NCBI GenBank assembly: GCA_024402335.1
Contig: JAKSTZ010000017.1
Span: 1-62,464, forward strand
DNA length: 62,464 nucleotides
Direction of reading: 5' to 3'
From: Bacteroidales bacterium
GTDB taxonomy: Bacteria; Bacteroidota; Bacteroidia; Bacteroidales; UBA1715
The stretch's first letter is position 1; each line of letters begins with the position of its first letter. Shown here piece after piece: positions 47,009-57,516 of this stretch. A program made the translations under genes and the position numbers. A model generated the notes under the pieces. The model was not told the origin of the DNA. It ran no database searches and was given only the letters and a program-made list of their open reading frames with translations.

Positions 47009-47911
47009 CTATTTTGATTTATTATCGAAAGCAACAGATAAAAATATTTCGTGTGCACCACGAGAACCTGCTTTCAATTTGGAGTAAGTTATATCATACG
47101 AATAACCAAACGATATCATTTTCCTATACGTATATCCCAAGAACAAAGCTACAGCATCTTGTGTACGGAACGATGCTCCAGCCCAAATTGTATTATAATA
47201 CATTATACGGGCACTAACTTCAAACTGCCAAGGTGCAGCATATACTTTACGAGCAACTACAGAAGCACGCAAATCTATATTTTTTGCTAAATTGTAATCA
47301 CACCCAGCCATTAGATTCAAGTGACTCTTAAAACGATTCAACGTATTATCCAAAGCCAAGGTGTCTGCCGATATATCAATCTGATTATTAAACAATTGAT
47401 CAAGTGAAGCACCAATAAAATAATGACGTGCATCATAATATAAACCAAATGTAGCATCTGGTCGAATAGATTTATACATGGATTCATTCAAATTCTGTTC
47501 TACTTCTAAGAATTTGATTTTCGTCATATCTATTGAATACCTTATTAGTCCCACATTCAATCCTATTGATAGTTTTGAATAGCGACCTAATTTCAAATGA
47601 TATGCATACGCTCCATATACACCAAACTTCGTAAAAGCTCCTTGGCTGTCATTGTAAATCATACCTCCCCATCCCATAGGATGAGTTTTTAAACGGCCAT
47701 TTAATGTTATCGTTGCCGTAACAGGTGCATTCTCAATGCCAACAAATTGATAGCGATTATTGACCTGAGCTTCATAATAATCCTTTGTTCCTGCAAGTGC
47801 CGGATTGTATGCAAATTCATTAAACATATAAAGAGAATACAACGGTGTTTGCTGAGCAAAACCTTGCACCATCATACCGATAAATACTATGTACAATACG
47901 ATTCTCTTCAT
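47009..47911 (-). CDS. PorP/SprF-family T9SS membrane protein (locus 2), partner of the SprB-like protein
   Basis: 300 residues. Signal peptide ends near GFAQQ; the mature start TPLYSLYMFNEFAYNPALAG bears the NPALAG family mark. Beta-barrel strands with Gly and aromatics follow (WGGMIYNDSQGAFTKFGVYGAYAYHLKL, GRYSKLSIGLNVGLIRY) and the C-terminus ends with HEIFLSVAFDNKSK. SprF-type proteins are needed for secretion of particular type B cargo by the T9SS. The gene directly follows the SprB-like gene (no gap), which supports such pairing. This copy is unlike the one at 17885 in length and sequence, so the two probably serve different cargo. Confidence 0.93.
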   Translation of the reverse strand: MKRIVLYIVFIGMMVQGFAQQTPLYSLYMFNEFAYNPALAGTKDYYEAQVNNRYQFVGIENAPVTATITLNGRLKTHPMGWGGMIYNDSQGAFTKFGVYGAYAYHLKLGRYSKLSIGLNVGLIRYSIDMTKIKFLEVEQNLNESMYKSIRPDATFGLYYDARHYFIGASLDQLFNNQIDISADTLALDNTLNRFKSHLNLMAGCDYNLAKNIDLRASVVARKVYAAPWQFEVSARIMYYNTIWAGASFRTQDAVALFLGYTYRKMISFGYSYDITYSKLKAGSRGAHEIFLSVAFDNKSK

Positions 47912-50900
47912 TTATCTCAAAATTGATACCGATCCCGTTGACGTTGGCGTATTTGCCGCATCGTTATATTCAATCACATAATAATATGTTCCCATTGGTA
48001 ATGGATTACCATTTGTTGCTGTTCCGTTCCAAGGATGATCAAAATAGTTCATCTTATTCTCAAACACTTTTACGCCCCAACGATTAAAAACAGTAACGAC
48101 AGCATTGGGACAATTTATCAGTTTTGGTATTATCCAAGTATCATTTATTCCATCACCATTTGGAGAAAATCCAGTAGGAATCACATCAACCAAATGAACC
48201 TCAACATAAACAGTAGAACGCTGTTTACATCCATTTGTCGTAGTAGCGACTGCAGTGTAATAATTCGATTCACGACATGGAATGTATAATCCATAATAAC
48301 CAGAACTCAAATATGTCTTCTCATTAGTAACAGAATCACGCAAGTCACCAACTTCTTGCATGTTTGATTTATATGAATACCATGCAATAGACACAACCCC
48401 ATCTTCATCTTCCTTATTGACAAACCATGGTTCTTCTTTTGGATTAATCAAATAATGTAGATCTTTCGGAACAGAAAGAGAATCTTCACCTAAATACACT
48501 CCAAGAGAATCATAAACTTCAAGAGAAAATGCAACCGAGTCATAATGTGCAATAGAAAAATACACCGGTTTTGAAGTACATCCATCAAAAGTATAAGACA
48601 TTGATAACAATGTACTATCAGTATAATACGTTGTCAATGGATTAACGAATGTTACTGAAGAAGTTGGATTACTAATTGTCGCATATTTATTATTTTCCAA
48701 AGAACTCCATTCATACGTTTTTGCATCATCTACAGGGACATAACCTGGTGCAAGTACCACATCTGTTACAGCAGATAATGAAAGAGAATCCTCAAGACAA
48801 ATTACAGCACGTTTTTCTACTGAATCGTCTGTTGTAATGATTTTTCCATCAAGTGTAACCAACGCACCGACAGTTCCCGCTTCAAATGTCTTAGCACAGC
48901 CATTATCTCCTGTCACAGTAACCGAATAATTTGCAACACCTAAATGAGATGCAAGCGCTCCAGTTTGTTTTTCTTTATCATCCCAAGCAAAAGTATAATC
49001 GGAAAGATTAGCATCTGTTATAGTAGTGTAGTCACCTTGAGATTCCTTCACACCTGTAATTTCTATACTTCCATCAAATAACTCTGAATCATTAGACTTA
49101 TAATAGCTACAGTGGGTATCCTTGATGTTAGTAATAACAGACATTGGCATTATAGGATTTGTAGTCATTGTATCCGAGATATAACAACTTTCAAAATCAG
49201 TAGCATTTGTTATTGTATATGCAAATGTTCCTGCCGGTAAGTTAGAAATAGTTCGACTTACACTGTCATTCCATTCTATCCAATCTCCTGCAACACCATC
49301 AATAGTCCAACGGAAACGATAATCTGCTCCTTCCAAACCACCAGAAATTGCATCCAATGAAATTGAGCCTGTATTTGCTTTCTCACCACATTCGGTAATT
49401 TTCACTGTAAATTTCGACTGCAAATCTGTTGGTTCCTTTAATTCATGCATTACAACATCACTCGTACAGCCATATTTATCTGTTGCTTGAACTTTATAAA
49501 TGCCTGCCTTCACATCAACAAGTTCCTGTTCATTTGAGATTAACTCATTTGCATCATTATACCATCTATAATTGTATGGTGCATTCACCCCGTCAACTAC
49601 ACGTGCAAAAATATTACCAACACTACCTTTACAAATTATTTCTGGTGTTTCTGTAAATTCAACCAATAACGGTTTCGCATCTTGCACCGCATCAAAAGAA
49701 TATGATGTTGTACATCCCTTAGCATCTGTAACATTCACTGAATATGTTCCAGCCGATAACGCAGTTGCTGTTGCACTATTTAAAGCAGAATTATGCGACC
49801 ATGAGTAAGTAAAAGGTTCATATCCGTTAACCGTCATCACTTGTAACGATGCTGTTGCATCACCAATACAATGAACTGGTTCATTTTGAAATCCATAAAC
49901 AGAGAAATCCGATACATCTGTTGTTTGTACCTGAGCAGAAACCGTACAACCCGTATTATCAGCAATATCTACAACAAATGTTTCCCCAACCCATGCCGAA
50001 GAAAAAGTATTTTTTCTTTCTGATACAGTCTTAGACTGTAGTTCTACACCATCAGACAATGACTTCCAGGTATAAGTAAATGGTGCTATACCATTAACAA
50101 CCTCAACAGCGACCTCACCATTCTTCAATTTACAATATGAAGGATTCTCTACTGAAGTGACAGCAACAAGCGCATCTGGTTCTGACACCTTTACTTTAGA
50201 TGACTTTGCAGGACAACTTGTATGATTAGCATCATAAGCCTGTACATAATAATCAGAACCAGGAGCTACATTCGAAAGAACTTTCTCTGTACCTATTATT
50301 TGATTTGAAGCATCAAACCAAGTATAATTTACAGTTCCAACAAAATTTTCATTTGGAACAGCTGTTAACATTCCATTATTACTTCCTTTACATGTTGCAT
50401 TTTGAGCCTGAGCATCAACCGAAATAACCTTCTGTTCTATAGGATATAAGCCAATAAATACACAGCCTATCTTATCTACTGCAGATACCGTATATGTTCC
50501 AGTAGTAAGTCCAGATGCTGTAGTAGTTGTTGACAAAACAGTTCCTGATTGATTTCTCCATTCATACGAAGAATATTCGGCAGTAGACTCATTTGATATT
50601 GATATAGAATATGTATCTCCATCACAATCAGAATTATGATATGTCAATACTCCAGTTGGATTTTCACCATCTGCGGCAGACAACACAAAGGTTGTATCAT
50701 AAGAACAAATACCATCCGATAAAGTCAACTGATAAGAACCAATTCGTAAACCAGATATTGATGAAGTTGTCTGAGCCATAGCAACACCATTTTCTTTCCA
50801 AGAATAGGTATATACTCCTGTTGAAGAACCTGCAGGAGTTACCGAAATTGAGCCAGTTGATTCACCGCATTTTGGTGCCGTTACTGTTGCTGAAGTAACC

Positions 50901-53900
50901 CGCAATGCATCAGCCTTTTTATTGATAATAAATGACACTGGTACCGTTTCACATCCATTTTCATCTATTGCAAAAACACTGTGAGAGCCGACTGCAAGAT
51001 TTTCAACCGAAGTACTTACTGCAGGAACATCATCCCAAGATATAGTATAAGAGCCCGTTCCTCCTGCTACCGACACAGTAGCAGTTCCATCAGCACTACC
51101 AGGACAAACCTCATCCGTTGTAGACATTACAGAAAGTGATATATTCGTAAGAGGCTCTACGATATTAAAATCTGCTTTATCCTCACAACCACTTGCATCA
51201 CGCACTACTACAGAATACGATCCTGCAGGGACATCAGACAGAATTGCGGAAGAAGTGCCATTGGTCCAAGAATATGTATATGGCTTTACGCCACCATCTA
51301 CAGCGTTAATTATAATCTGTCCGGAACTTTCACCTTTACATAAAACATCCCTCGTTGACGAGTTAGCGATTTTCAAGAAATCACCTTCTGTAAATGTCAC
51401 CGAATCCTTTCGTACGCATCCTTCATCATCAGTAACCGTAACTACATGAGTTCCTTTGGGCAAATCTGACACAACACCCGTCGTTGGATTGTAATTCCCG
51501 TTAGACCAATCAAACGAATATGTGTGTGATTTATCATCACCTTCGTAATAGACACTAGCCGAAGCTTTTCCTGTTACACCATTTTCACAATGAATAAAAG
51601 TATCATCGGTAAGAGCTTTTACTCGCAATGCTGATTTAGAATCTATAGTGACCGTATCCCGCGCGATACAACCACGAGCATCTGTTACTCTTACTATATG
51701 ATCGCCAATTGCAAGATTAGAAGCTTTAGCTGCAGTTTCCCCATTTTCCCACTCATAGACGTAATACTTTTTCCCTTTTTTTGAATATGCCTTACCTCCT
51801 GAAACAGATATTTGGGCAGTTCCATCAGGAATTGTACATGAGGCTGATGTTTTATCCAGTAAATTTATTGCCATTGGACTGTTGTATTCCATCTGAATAG
51901 TATCCATTCGTTCACAACCTCTATAATCTACAACAGTAACAACATAAGAACCAACTGGAACACTATCAACACTAACTTGTGCAATATCAGAAACTGGCAA
52001 AGTTCCATTATATGAAGAAAAAGAATTCCAATATTTCCCTGTATCCGCCCCATCATTTATATCTTCAAATGTAATTTTCTTAGAACCTGAAGTCACAGTA
52101 ACATCAAACGGGCTATACCCAGATATTATACGAAACCACAACTCACCATCATTAGTATTCTTACTCGTTTCAACATTATCAACTGTAACCGGGCAAGAAA
52201 CTGAAGACTTTAAATAAGAATACACATTATAATCCTCAACCAACGATAAGTCAACTGAATCTTGCGCACTACATCCGTTTTCATCTGTCAATATCAACTT
52301 ATACGATGAACTAGCGGAAAGACTCGACATACTTTCTGTTGTTCCAATTGACTTCCATGCCGTCTTTGAGGTTTTACTTAACCACTGATACGTATAACTT
52401 CCCGTTCCGCCATCAATTTCTGCAGACAATTCTCCCAAACTTGCTTTTTTACAGGTTTCTGGAGAAAGTTTTATTTTCATATTCAAACGCTCTGGCGCTG
52501 TTACCGTATGACTCGCAGTCGTTGAACAACCCAAACCATCTGTAATTACAACACTATAGGTACCTTCTGTAATTGCACCGGAACTTTGACCCGTAGAGCC
52601 ATTTGACCATAAATATGTGTATGTTCCACTTCCACCCACAACATCTGCACGTAAAGTTCCCTTACTGCCATTACAAAGAATTGGTGTTTCTTCTACGATA
52701 GAAATATTTAATTTCTCTGGCTCTATCAACGAAGCAGTTACTTTCTCTTCACAACCATTTGCTGCCTTTATCGTTACCTCATAAGTACCCGGCAACGCAT
52801 CTTTCTTAGTTGTCGTCGTTCCCCACGCTCCCGCATCCCATTTATATGTCTTTGGTGAATATAAATCATTGGTTGTCACCTCCAAATCAGCTTTTTCTCC
52901 ATTACATTGCAATGTCTTTGTAGAACCTACTACACCATCAATAGACATTTGCGGTTCCATTGAAGGAGGTTCCGACAAATCATATTCTACCGTGTCGCTA
53001 CAACCATTTGCATCTTTCGCAACTATCACATAATGACCAGCCGCAATATTATCCGCAACATCCGTTCCTACTACTGAATTCCAATAATACGTATATACAC
53101 CAAGGTCACCACCTGTTACCTCTAACTCTATTTTCCCATCAGAATATCCAAAACAACTTGGTTCTGTTCCCTTTGGAGGATTGGTTATTTCAACTTTCGT
53201 AGTTGGCTGAGATAAGGTAATTGTAGCGGTATCAGCACAACCATTTTCATCTTTTGCAATAACGGTATATGGAACATCGGCAACAAGCGAACTTCTATTT
53301 GCCCCTTGCACAGACGCATCGTCACTCCAAGAATACATTACTGCACCAACTGCATTTACTGTTGAACAACTAATTGTTCCCGTTGGAATATCCTTACACA
53401 ACAAATCTGTATGCGTTTCGTGTAACTCTATTTTGGTTTCTGGCTGAGTTATTTCAACTTTTGTCGTATCACGACAACCTATTTCATCCTCTACCGCAAC
53501 ATAGATATCGCCTGCCGGTAAAGCATCATTCACATCCGAAGCCTTTCCATCAACATCACAAGCAATAACATTTTTCTTACTTCCTATCCACGTAATAGTA
53601 CACTTATCTTTATAGGCATTTTCTATGGAAGCTGAAGCAACACCTTGTTTCTCATCTTTACAAATAATATTCTTTACAACTGCTGCACTTACCTTTATAT
53701 CAATAGGTTTTATTTCAACAGTGTCTGAATTTATCTTACATCCTGCAAAGTCGGTAACTTGAACAAAATATTTTCCAGCAGACAAATCAGTTACCAATTC
53801 ATCATTGGTATGAAGAGGGTAAGAACCACTAACCTTATGCCAATCCCATTGATATGGAGGTACACCTAAATTAAAAGAAACCGACGCCTTTCCTATCGGC

Positions 53901-54346
53901 TGATCCTCACAACCAGAACCACGCAACATGGCTGTATTTGCAGAATATTCCGGTTTTTTAAAATTGATATTTGGTTCTATAATCAACGTTTTGGTTCCAT
54001 TAGAAATGTAGGCGATATACTGAATTTCTGTTTTTATTTCTCCACTAACGACATCATAATACTGATAATCAAGATTTTCTGCAACAAACGTATATGACTG
54101 ATGAGCATCAACTGTAATTGTCTTATTTAAGATAGTTTTATTGCTTTCAAACACGCTGATAATTACAAAACTATATGTTTCTGGTGAAGATTCATTGTTT
54201 TCTGCAGTAAACGTAATAGAGCCATTAGAAGGATCCGGACAAGTAGGATCTTTCGGGATTATGGAATACATACTTTGCGCTTGAACACCTATGTACAAAC
54301 ACAAAATAAAACAAAGTGTACAAAGTCTATGCAAAAACAACCTCAT
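47912..54346 (-). CDS. SprB-like giant surface protein with type B T9SS sorting domain
   Basis: 2144 residues. Signal peptide ends VQAQ. After an N-terminal domain of about 120 residues, roughly twenty SprB repeats (75-95 residues) follow, each with a G-x-Y-x-V-x-V-x-D.x-G-C pattern such as GTYEVTIKAANGCEEK, GTYSVVITDGLGCSTT, GTHVVTVTDDEGCVRK and GTYSVNVTDAKGCTTS. The C-terminal 90 residues are the gliding-motility-associated type B sorting domain: IPTGFSPNGDGINDTW, VTVFNRWGVKVFENK and LPMGTYYYVIEYNDA. In Flavobacterium, SprB is a moving adhesin; whether this bacterium glides is unknown. The gene is first in a unit with PorP/SprF, DUF4296 and a small protein. It shares a divergent promoter region with lptB. 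Confidence 0.94.
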   Translation of the reverse strand: MRLFLHRLCTLCFILCLYIGVQAQSMYSIIPKDPTCPDPSNGSITFTAENNESSPETYSFVIISVFESNKTILNKTITVDAHQSYTFVAENLDYQYYDVVSGEIKTEIQYIAYISNGTKTLIIEPNINFKKPEYSANTAMLRGSGCEDQPIGKASVSFNLGVPPYQWDWHKVSGSYPLHTNDELVTDLSAGKYFVQVTDFAGCKINSDTVEIKPIDIKVSAAVVKNIICKDEKQGVASASIENAYKDKCTITWIGSKKNVIACDVDGKASDVNDALPAGDIYVAVEDEIGCRDTTKVEITQPETKIELHETHTDLLCKDIPTGTISCSTVNAVGAVMYSWSDDASVQGANRSSLVADVPYTVIAKDENGCADTATITLSQPTTKVEITNPPKGTEPSCFGYSDGKIELEVTGGDLGVYTYYWNSVVGTDVADNIAAGHYVIVAKDANGCSDTVEYDLSEPPSMEPQMSIDGVVGSTKTLQCNGEKADLEVTTNDLYSPKTYKWDAGAWGTTTTKKDALPGTYEVTIKAANGCEEKVTASLIEPEKLNISIVEETPILCNGSKGTLRADVVGGSGTYTYLWSNGSTGQSSGAITEGTYSVVITDGLGCSTTASHTVTAPERLNMKIKLSPETCKKASLGELSAEIDGGTGSYTYQWLSKTSKTAWKSIGTTESMSSLSASSSYKLILTDENGCSAQDSVDLSLVEDYNVYSYLKSSVSCPVTVDNVETSKNTNDGELWFRIISGYSPFDVTVTSGSKKITFEDINDGADTGKYWNSFSSYNGTLPVSDIAQVSVDSVPVGSYVVTVVDYRGCERMDTIQMEYNSPMAINLLDKTSASCTIPDGTAQISVSGGKAYSKKGKKYYVYEWENGETAAKASNLAIGDHIVRVTDARGCIARDTVTIDSKSALRVKALTDDTFIHCENGVTGKASASVYYEGDDKSHTYSFDWSNGNYNPTTGVVSDLPKGTHVVTVTDDEGCVRKDSVTFTEGDFLKIANSSTRDVLCKGESSGQIIINAVDGGVKPYTYSWTNGTSSAILSDVPAGSYSVVVRDASGCEDKADFNIVEPLTNISLSVMSTTDEVCPGSADGTATVSVAGGTGSYTISWDDVPAVSTSVENLAVGSHSVFAIDENGCETVPVSFIINKKADALRVTSATVTAPKCGESTGSISVTPAGSSTGVYTYSWKENGVAMAQTTSSISGLRIGSYQLTLSDGICSYDTTFVLSAADGENPTGVLTYHNSDCDGDTYSISISNESTAEYSSYEWRNQSGTVLSTTTTASGLTTGTYTVSAVDKIGCVFIGLYPIEQKVISVDAQAQNATCKGSNNGMLTAVPNENFVGTVNYTWFDASNQIIGTEKVLSNVAPGSDYYVQAYDANHTSCPAKSSKVKVSEPDALVAVTSVENPSYCKLKNGEVAVEVVNGIAPFTYTWKSLSDGVELQSKTVSERKNTFSSAWVGETFVVDIADNTGCTVSAQVQTTDVSDFSVYGFQNEPVHCIGDATASLQVMTVNGYEPFTYSWSHNSALNSATATALSAGTYSVNVTDAKGCTTSYSFDAVQDAKPLLVEFTETPEIICKGSVGNIFARVVDGVNAPYNYRWYNDANELISNEQELVDVKAGIYKVQATDKYGCTSDVVMHELKEPTDLQSKFTVKITECGEKANTGSISLDAISGGLEGADYRFRWTIDGVAGDWIEWNDSVSRTISNLPAGTFAYTITNATDFESCYISDTMTTNPIMPMSVITNIKDTHCSYYKSNDSELFDGSIEITGVKESQGDYTTITDANLSDYTFAWDDKEKQTGALASHLGVANYSVTVTGDNGCAKTFEAGTVGALVTLDGKIITTDDSVEKRAVICLEDSLSLSAVTDVVLAPGYVPVDDAKTYEWSSLENNKYATISNPTSSVTFVNPLTTYYTDSTLLSMSYTFDGCTSKPVYFSIAHYDSVAFSLEVYDSLGVYLGEDSLSVPKDLHYLINPKEEPWFVNKEDEDGVVSIAWYSYKSNMQEVGDLRDSVTNEKTYLSSGYYGLYIPCRESNYYTAVATTTNGCKQRSTVYVEVHLVDVIPTGFSPNGDGINDTWIIPKLINCPNAVVTVFNRWGVKVFENKMNYFDHPWNGTATNGNPLPMGTYYYVIEYNDAANTPTSTGSVSILR

Positions 54347-54377
54347 ATAATTATAACACTCGCTATATACGTATTCG

Positions 54378-54385
54378 CAAAGTAA
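54378..54385 (-). promoter_or_regulatory. Possible -7 element for the SprB-like unit
   Basis: The reverse strand reads TTACTTTG, one base off TAnnTTTG, about 31 bases upstream of the ATG at 54346, in the 118-base divergent gap with lptB. On the other strand TATACTTTC at 54437 could serve lptB, with weak support. Confidence 0.35.
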
Positions 54386-54464
54386 AGATTTTTTTGAACA
54401 TATTTTACACCTGCCGCATAGTTTTCAAAAAAAATCTATACTTTCGGCAAATAATTTTTGAAAG

Positions 54465-55193
54465 ATGTCTATCCTACGAACTGAAAATCTTATGAAAAAA
54501 TACGGTAACAGAACCGTAGTACAAAGTGTTTCATTCAGTGTAAAACAAGGTGAAATAGTTGGTTTGTTAGGACCAAACGGAGCCGGAAAAACAACATCTT
54601 TCTACATGGTAATGGGATTGATAAATCCAGATGGCGGCAAAATACTCCTTGATGATCAAGATATTACCATGGAACCTGTTTACAAACGTGCACGCTATGG
54701 TATCGGCTACCTTGCCCAAGAGGCATCTGTTTTTCGTACACTTTCGGTAGAAGACAACGTTTTGTCTATTTTACAAATGACAAACCTTTCAAAAAAGGAA
54801 CAAAAAGAAAAATGTGAAGAATTGCTGACAGACTTCAACCTTCTTCATATTCGTAAAAACCTCGGTATTCAGTTATCTGGTGGGGAACGCCGAAGAACAG
54901 AAATTGCCCGTGCCCTGGCTAGCGACCCAAAATTCATCCTTCTTGACGAACCTTTTGCGGGTGTCGATCCTATTGCAGTGGAAGAAATCCAACGTATAGT
55001 TCGTGAATTGAAAAACAGAAATATCGGTATTCTTATTACCGACCATAACGTTGACGAAACTCTTTCTATAACCGATAACGCAAATATCCTTTTTGAAGGA
55101 ACAATTTTTAAATCAGGAACAGCTCAAGAATTAGCGGATGACCCTGATGTTCGACGAGTTTATCTTGGAGAAAATTTCGAATTAAAGAAATAA
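54465..55193 (+). CDS. lptB: LPS export ABC transporter ATP-binding protein LptB
   Basis: 242 residues, a single ABC ATPase without membrane part. Walker A is GPNGAGKTT near residues 36-44, the Q-loop lies in [19 protein letters not shown] (the LptB/LivF-type YLxQ), the signature is [15 protein letters not shown], Walker B is [13 protein letters not shown], and the H-loop is [17 protein letters not shown] and [16 protein letters not shown] are close to LptB. It drives LPS transport to the outer membrane with LptFG, which are not in this window. It diverges from the SprB-like gene, and its stop abuts that of the convergent Nudix gene. Confidence 0.95.
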   Translation: MSILRTENLMKKYGNRTVVQSVSFSVKQGEIVGLLGPNGAGKTTSFYMVMGLINPDGGKILLDDQDITMEPVYKRARYGIGYLAQEASVFRTLSVEDNVLSILQMTNLSKKEQKEKCEELLTDFNLLHIRKNLGIQLSGGERRRTEIARALASDPKFILLDEPFAGVDPIAVEEIQRIVRELKNRNIGILITDHNVDETLSITDNANILFEGTIFKSGTAQELADDPDVRRVYLGENFELKK

Positions 55194-55718
55194 CTACATA
55201 CAATATTTCCGCAAAATATTCTTAATCGATTGTGCTCCCACTTGCTTTATAACTTCATCAGTAATGTGCAAGAATTCATAGGAAGAAACATCGTCGGTTG
55301 CAGATATACCATCATACGTGGCAACTGTGCACTCAAATACTAAATCACACGTATAATAAATTATACCTCCATACAAATACGTATTAGGAAACGAACCTAC
55401 ATATCGTTTCTCTACAATCTGCAGATGTAATTCCTCTTGGATTTCTCTATCGACTGCACTTTCCGCACTTTCTAATGAATCTACAAAACCGCCTGGCAAA
55501 TCAAAGGTTCCTTTTCCTGGATCAAAAGCTCTTCGAGTCAATAAAACTCGATTTTCTGAATCACGTAAAATAACGGCTACAGCAGAAGCCGCATTAAAAT
55601 AGAACACAAAACCACAATCTGCACATTTACAAGCCTTTGAACCATGTGCTTCAAATTTTTTGCCACCACATCGCGGACAAAAATTCATAACATTCTGTGG
55701 TAAAAATGTTTCGTTCAT
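55194..55718 (-). CDS. Nudix hydrolase with N-terminal zinc ribbon
   Basis: 174 residues. A zinc-ribbon-like start with CPRCG and CKCADCG (residues 15-37) precedes the Nudix domain. The Nudix box reads GFVDSLESAESAVDREIQEELHL, with the REIQEE core that binds metal. This layout resembles NADH-pyrophosphatase-like or NUDT-type enzymes, but the exact substrate (NAD(P)H, nucleoside diphosphate derivative) cannot be told. The start ATG overlaps the stop of the YgiQ-type gene by four bases, so it is translated in the same unit. It is last in the operon that begins with the tRNA gene. Confidence 0.9.
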   Translation of the reverse strand: MNETFLPQNVMNFCPRCGGKKFEAHGSKACKCADCGFVFYFNAASAVAVILRDSENRVLLTRRAFDPGKGTFDLPGGFVDSLESAESAVDREIQEELHLQIVEKRYVGSFPNTYLYGGIIYYTCDLVFECTVATYDGISATDDVSSYEFLHITDEVIKQVGAQSIKNILRKYCM

Positions 55719-57514
55719 TTCTTTCTCTTATTTTTTGAAAAATTATTTGATTTTGAACGATTTCCGCCTTGCGTTTTGACAAATCTTCTCTGATCTCCTT
55801 CTTTTGCTCTTTTCGGTTTGTACCAAAAGAAAAACGATTTCTGCTTATCCTTTTCATCTTTTGACTTCGCAGAATAAACCGGTTCTAAAGTATATGGATT
55901 CACTCCTGTATAATACATTACTGTTGCCAAAGTCATAGGAGTTGGTGTAAAATCCTGAACTTGTTCCGGCATCACTTTCAACATACGAAGTTTTTGTTCC
56001 AACTGTTTCATATCCTGTGCACTACAACCAGGGTGCGAAGAAATAAAGTATGGAATAATCTGTTGTTTTAACCCATATTTTTTGTTCAAGTCGTCGAATG
56101 TACGTTTAAATTTTTCGAATAATGTAAACGACGGTTTACGCATCAATTTCAACACTGAATCTTCAGTATGTTCCGGAGCAACTTTCAAACGGCCTGACAC
56201 ATGTTTTTTTACCAATTGTGAAGTATATTCTTTTTCTCCTTCGGCTCCTTGCAAAAGATCATAACGAATACCACTTCCTATTGTAATATGTTTGATGTTA
56301 GGTATTTGCTCTGTTTTTTCATACAATTTTGTCAAACGTACATGGCTATCATTCAAATTCTTACACTTTTGAGGGAACAAACACGAAGCACGGCGACATT
56401 TATGACAAAGCTCTTGATTCCTTCCTTGCATACCATACATGTTTGCCGAAGGTGCACCTAAATCTGTTATATGCCCTTTAAATGTTTTTGCCTGAGCTAT
56501 ATCATTCAATTCTTTTAAAATTGATTTCTCACTTCTGCTTGCAATAAACTTTCCTTGATGTGCCGAAATCGTACAAAAACTACAAGCGCCAAAACAGCCT
56601 CGATGTATCGTCACTGAATCTTTTATCATATCAAATGCCGGAATCGGCGGCTTTTTATCATATCGAGAATGTGGCAAACGTGTATACGGAAGAGCGTATA
56701 TTGCATCTAAATCTTCGGTTGATATCGTTGGGTTTGGTTCATTTACCACAATATATTTATCGCCAAACTTTTGGGCTAATTTTTCTGCTTTCCAAACATT
56801 TGATTGTTCTTCGATTATGCGGAAATTCTTGGCATCCAATATTTTGTCACGCAAACAATCTTCATAAGAGTATAATTCAATCGGCTTAGTCGCACATTTT
56901 TCCAACGAATTTGTGACATACACTGTTTGTGGAATTTCTGTGATATCTTTTACTGATTTTCCGGCTAAAAATGCATCTGCTATATCAATTATCGGTTTTT
57001 CACCCATTCCGTATATCAACAAATCGGCATTACTGTCAATTAGTACAGACTTTTTATATGAATCCGACCAATAATCATAATGCGCAAATCTTCGAAGAGA
57101 GGCCTCTATTCCACCGATAACAACAGGCACGTCAGGAAACAACTTTTTCAAAATATTTGAATAAACCGTTACTGCATAGTCTGGCCTCTGACCTGCTAAG
57201 CCACCTGGTGTGTATGCGTCATTAGAGCGCAATCGTTTTGTTGACGTATAATGATTCACCATGGAATCCATACTTCCTGCATTTACACCAAAAAACAAAC
57301 GAGGTTTTCCTAATTTCTTAAAATCACGCAAATCATCTCGCCAATTCGGTTGAGGGACAACGGCAACCCGCAATCCATGATGCTCCAATACTCTGGAAAT
57401 AATTGCCGTACCAAACGATGGATGATCTATATACGCATCGCCTGTAATCATAATTACATCGACATAATCCCAACCAAGTCGCTCCAGTTCTTTTTTCGAC
57501 GTAGGCAATTCCAT
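55715..57514 (-). CDS. ygiQ: YgiQ-family radical SAM protein
   Basis: 599 residues. It has the YgiQ layout: an N-terminal B12-binding-like region (DVIMITGDAYIDHPSFGTAII, GVNAGSMDSMVNHYTSTKR, VIGGIEASLRRFAHYDYW), then the radical SAM [4Fe-4S] motif CFGACSFC in HRGCFGACSFCTISAHQGK. After it come RKPSFTLFEKFKRTFDDLN, the HPGC element in ISSHPGCSAQDM, and the C-terminal block EQVQDFTPTPMTLATVMYYTG. The end is a Lys/Arg-rich disordered tail. The role is unknown in the family; it is a presumed radical enzyme. It starts two bases after the amidase gene and overlaps the Nudix gene. Confidence 0.95.
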   Translation of the reverse strand: MELPTSKKELERLGWDYVDVIMITGDAYIDHPSFGTAIISRVLEHHGLRVAVVPQPNWRDDLRDFKKLGKPRLFFGVNAGSMDSMVNHYTSTKRLRSNDAYTPGGLAGQRPDYAVTVYSNILKKLFPDVPVVIGGIEASLRRFAHYDYWSDSYKKSVLIDSNADLLIYGMGEKPIIDIADAFLAGKSVKDITEIPQTVYVTNSLEKCATKPIELYSYEDCLRDKILDAKNFRIIEEQSNVWKAEKLAQKFGDKYIVVNEPNPTISTEDLDAIYALPYTRLPHSRYDKKPPIPAFDMIKDSVTIHRGCFGACSFCTISAHQGKFIASRSEKSILKELNDIAQAKTFKGHITDLGAPSANMYGMQGRNQELCHKCRRASCLFPQKCKNLNDSHVRLTKLYEKTEQIPNIKHITIGSGIRYDLLQGAEGEKEYTSQLVKKHVSGRLKVAPEHTEDSVLKLMRKPSFTLFEKFKRTFDDLNKKYGLKQQIIPYFISSHPGCSAQDMKQLEQKLRMLKVMPEQVQDFTPTPMTLATVMYYTGVNPYTLEPVYSAKSKDEKDKQKSFFFWYKPKRAKEGDQRRFVKTQGGNRSKSNNFSKNKRKK

Positions 57515-57516
57515 AG

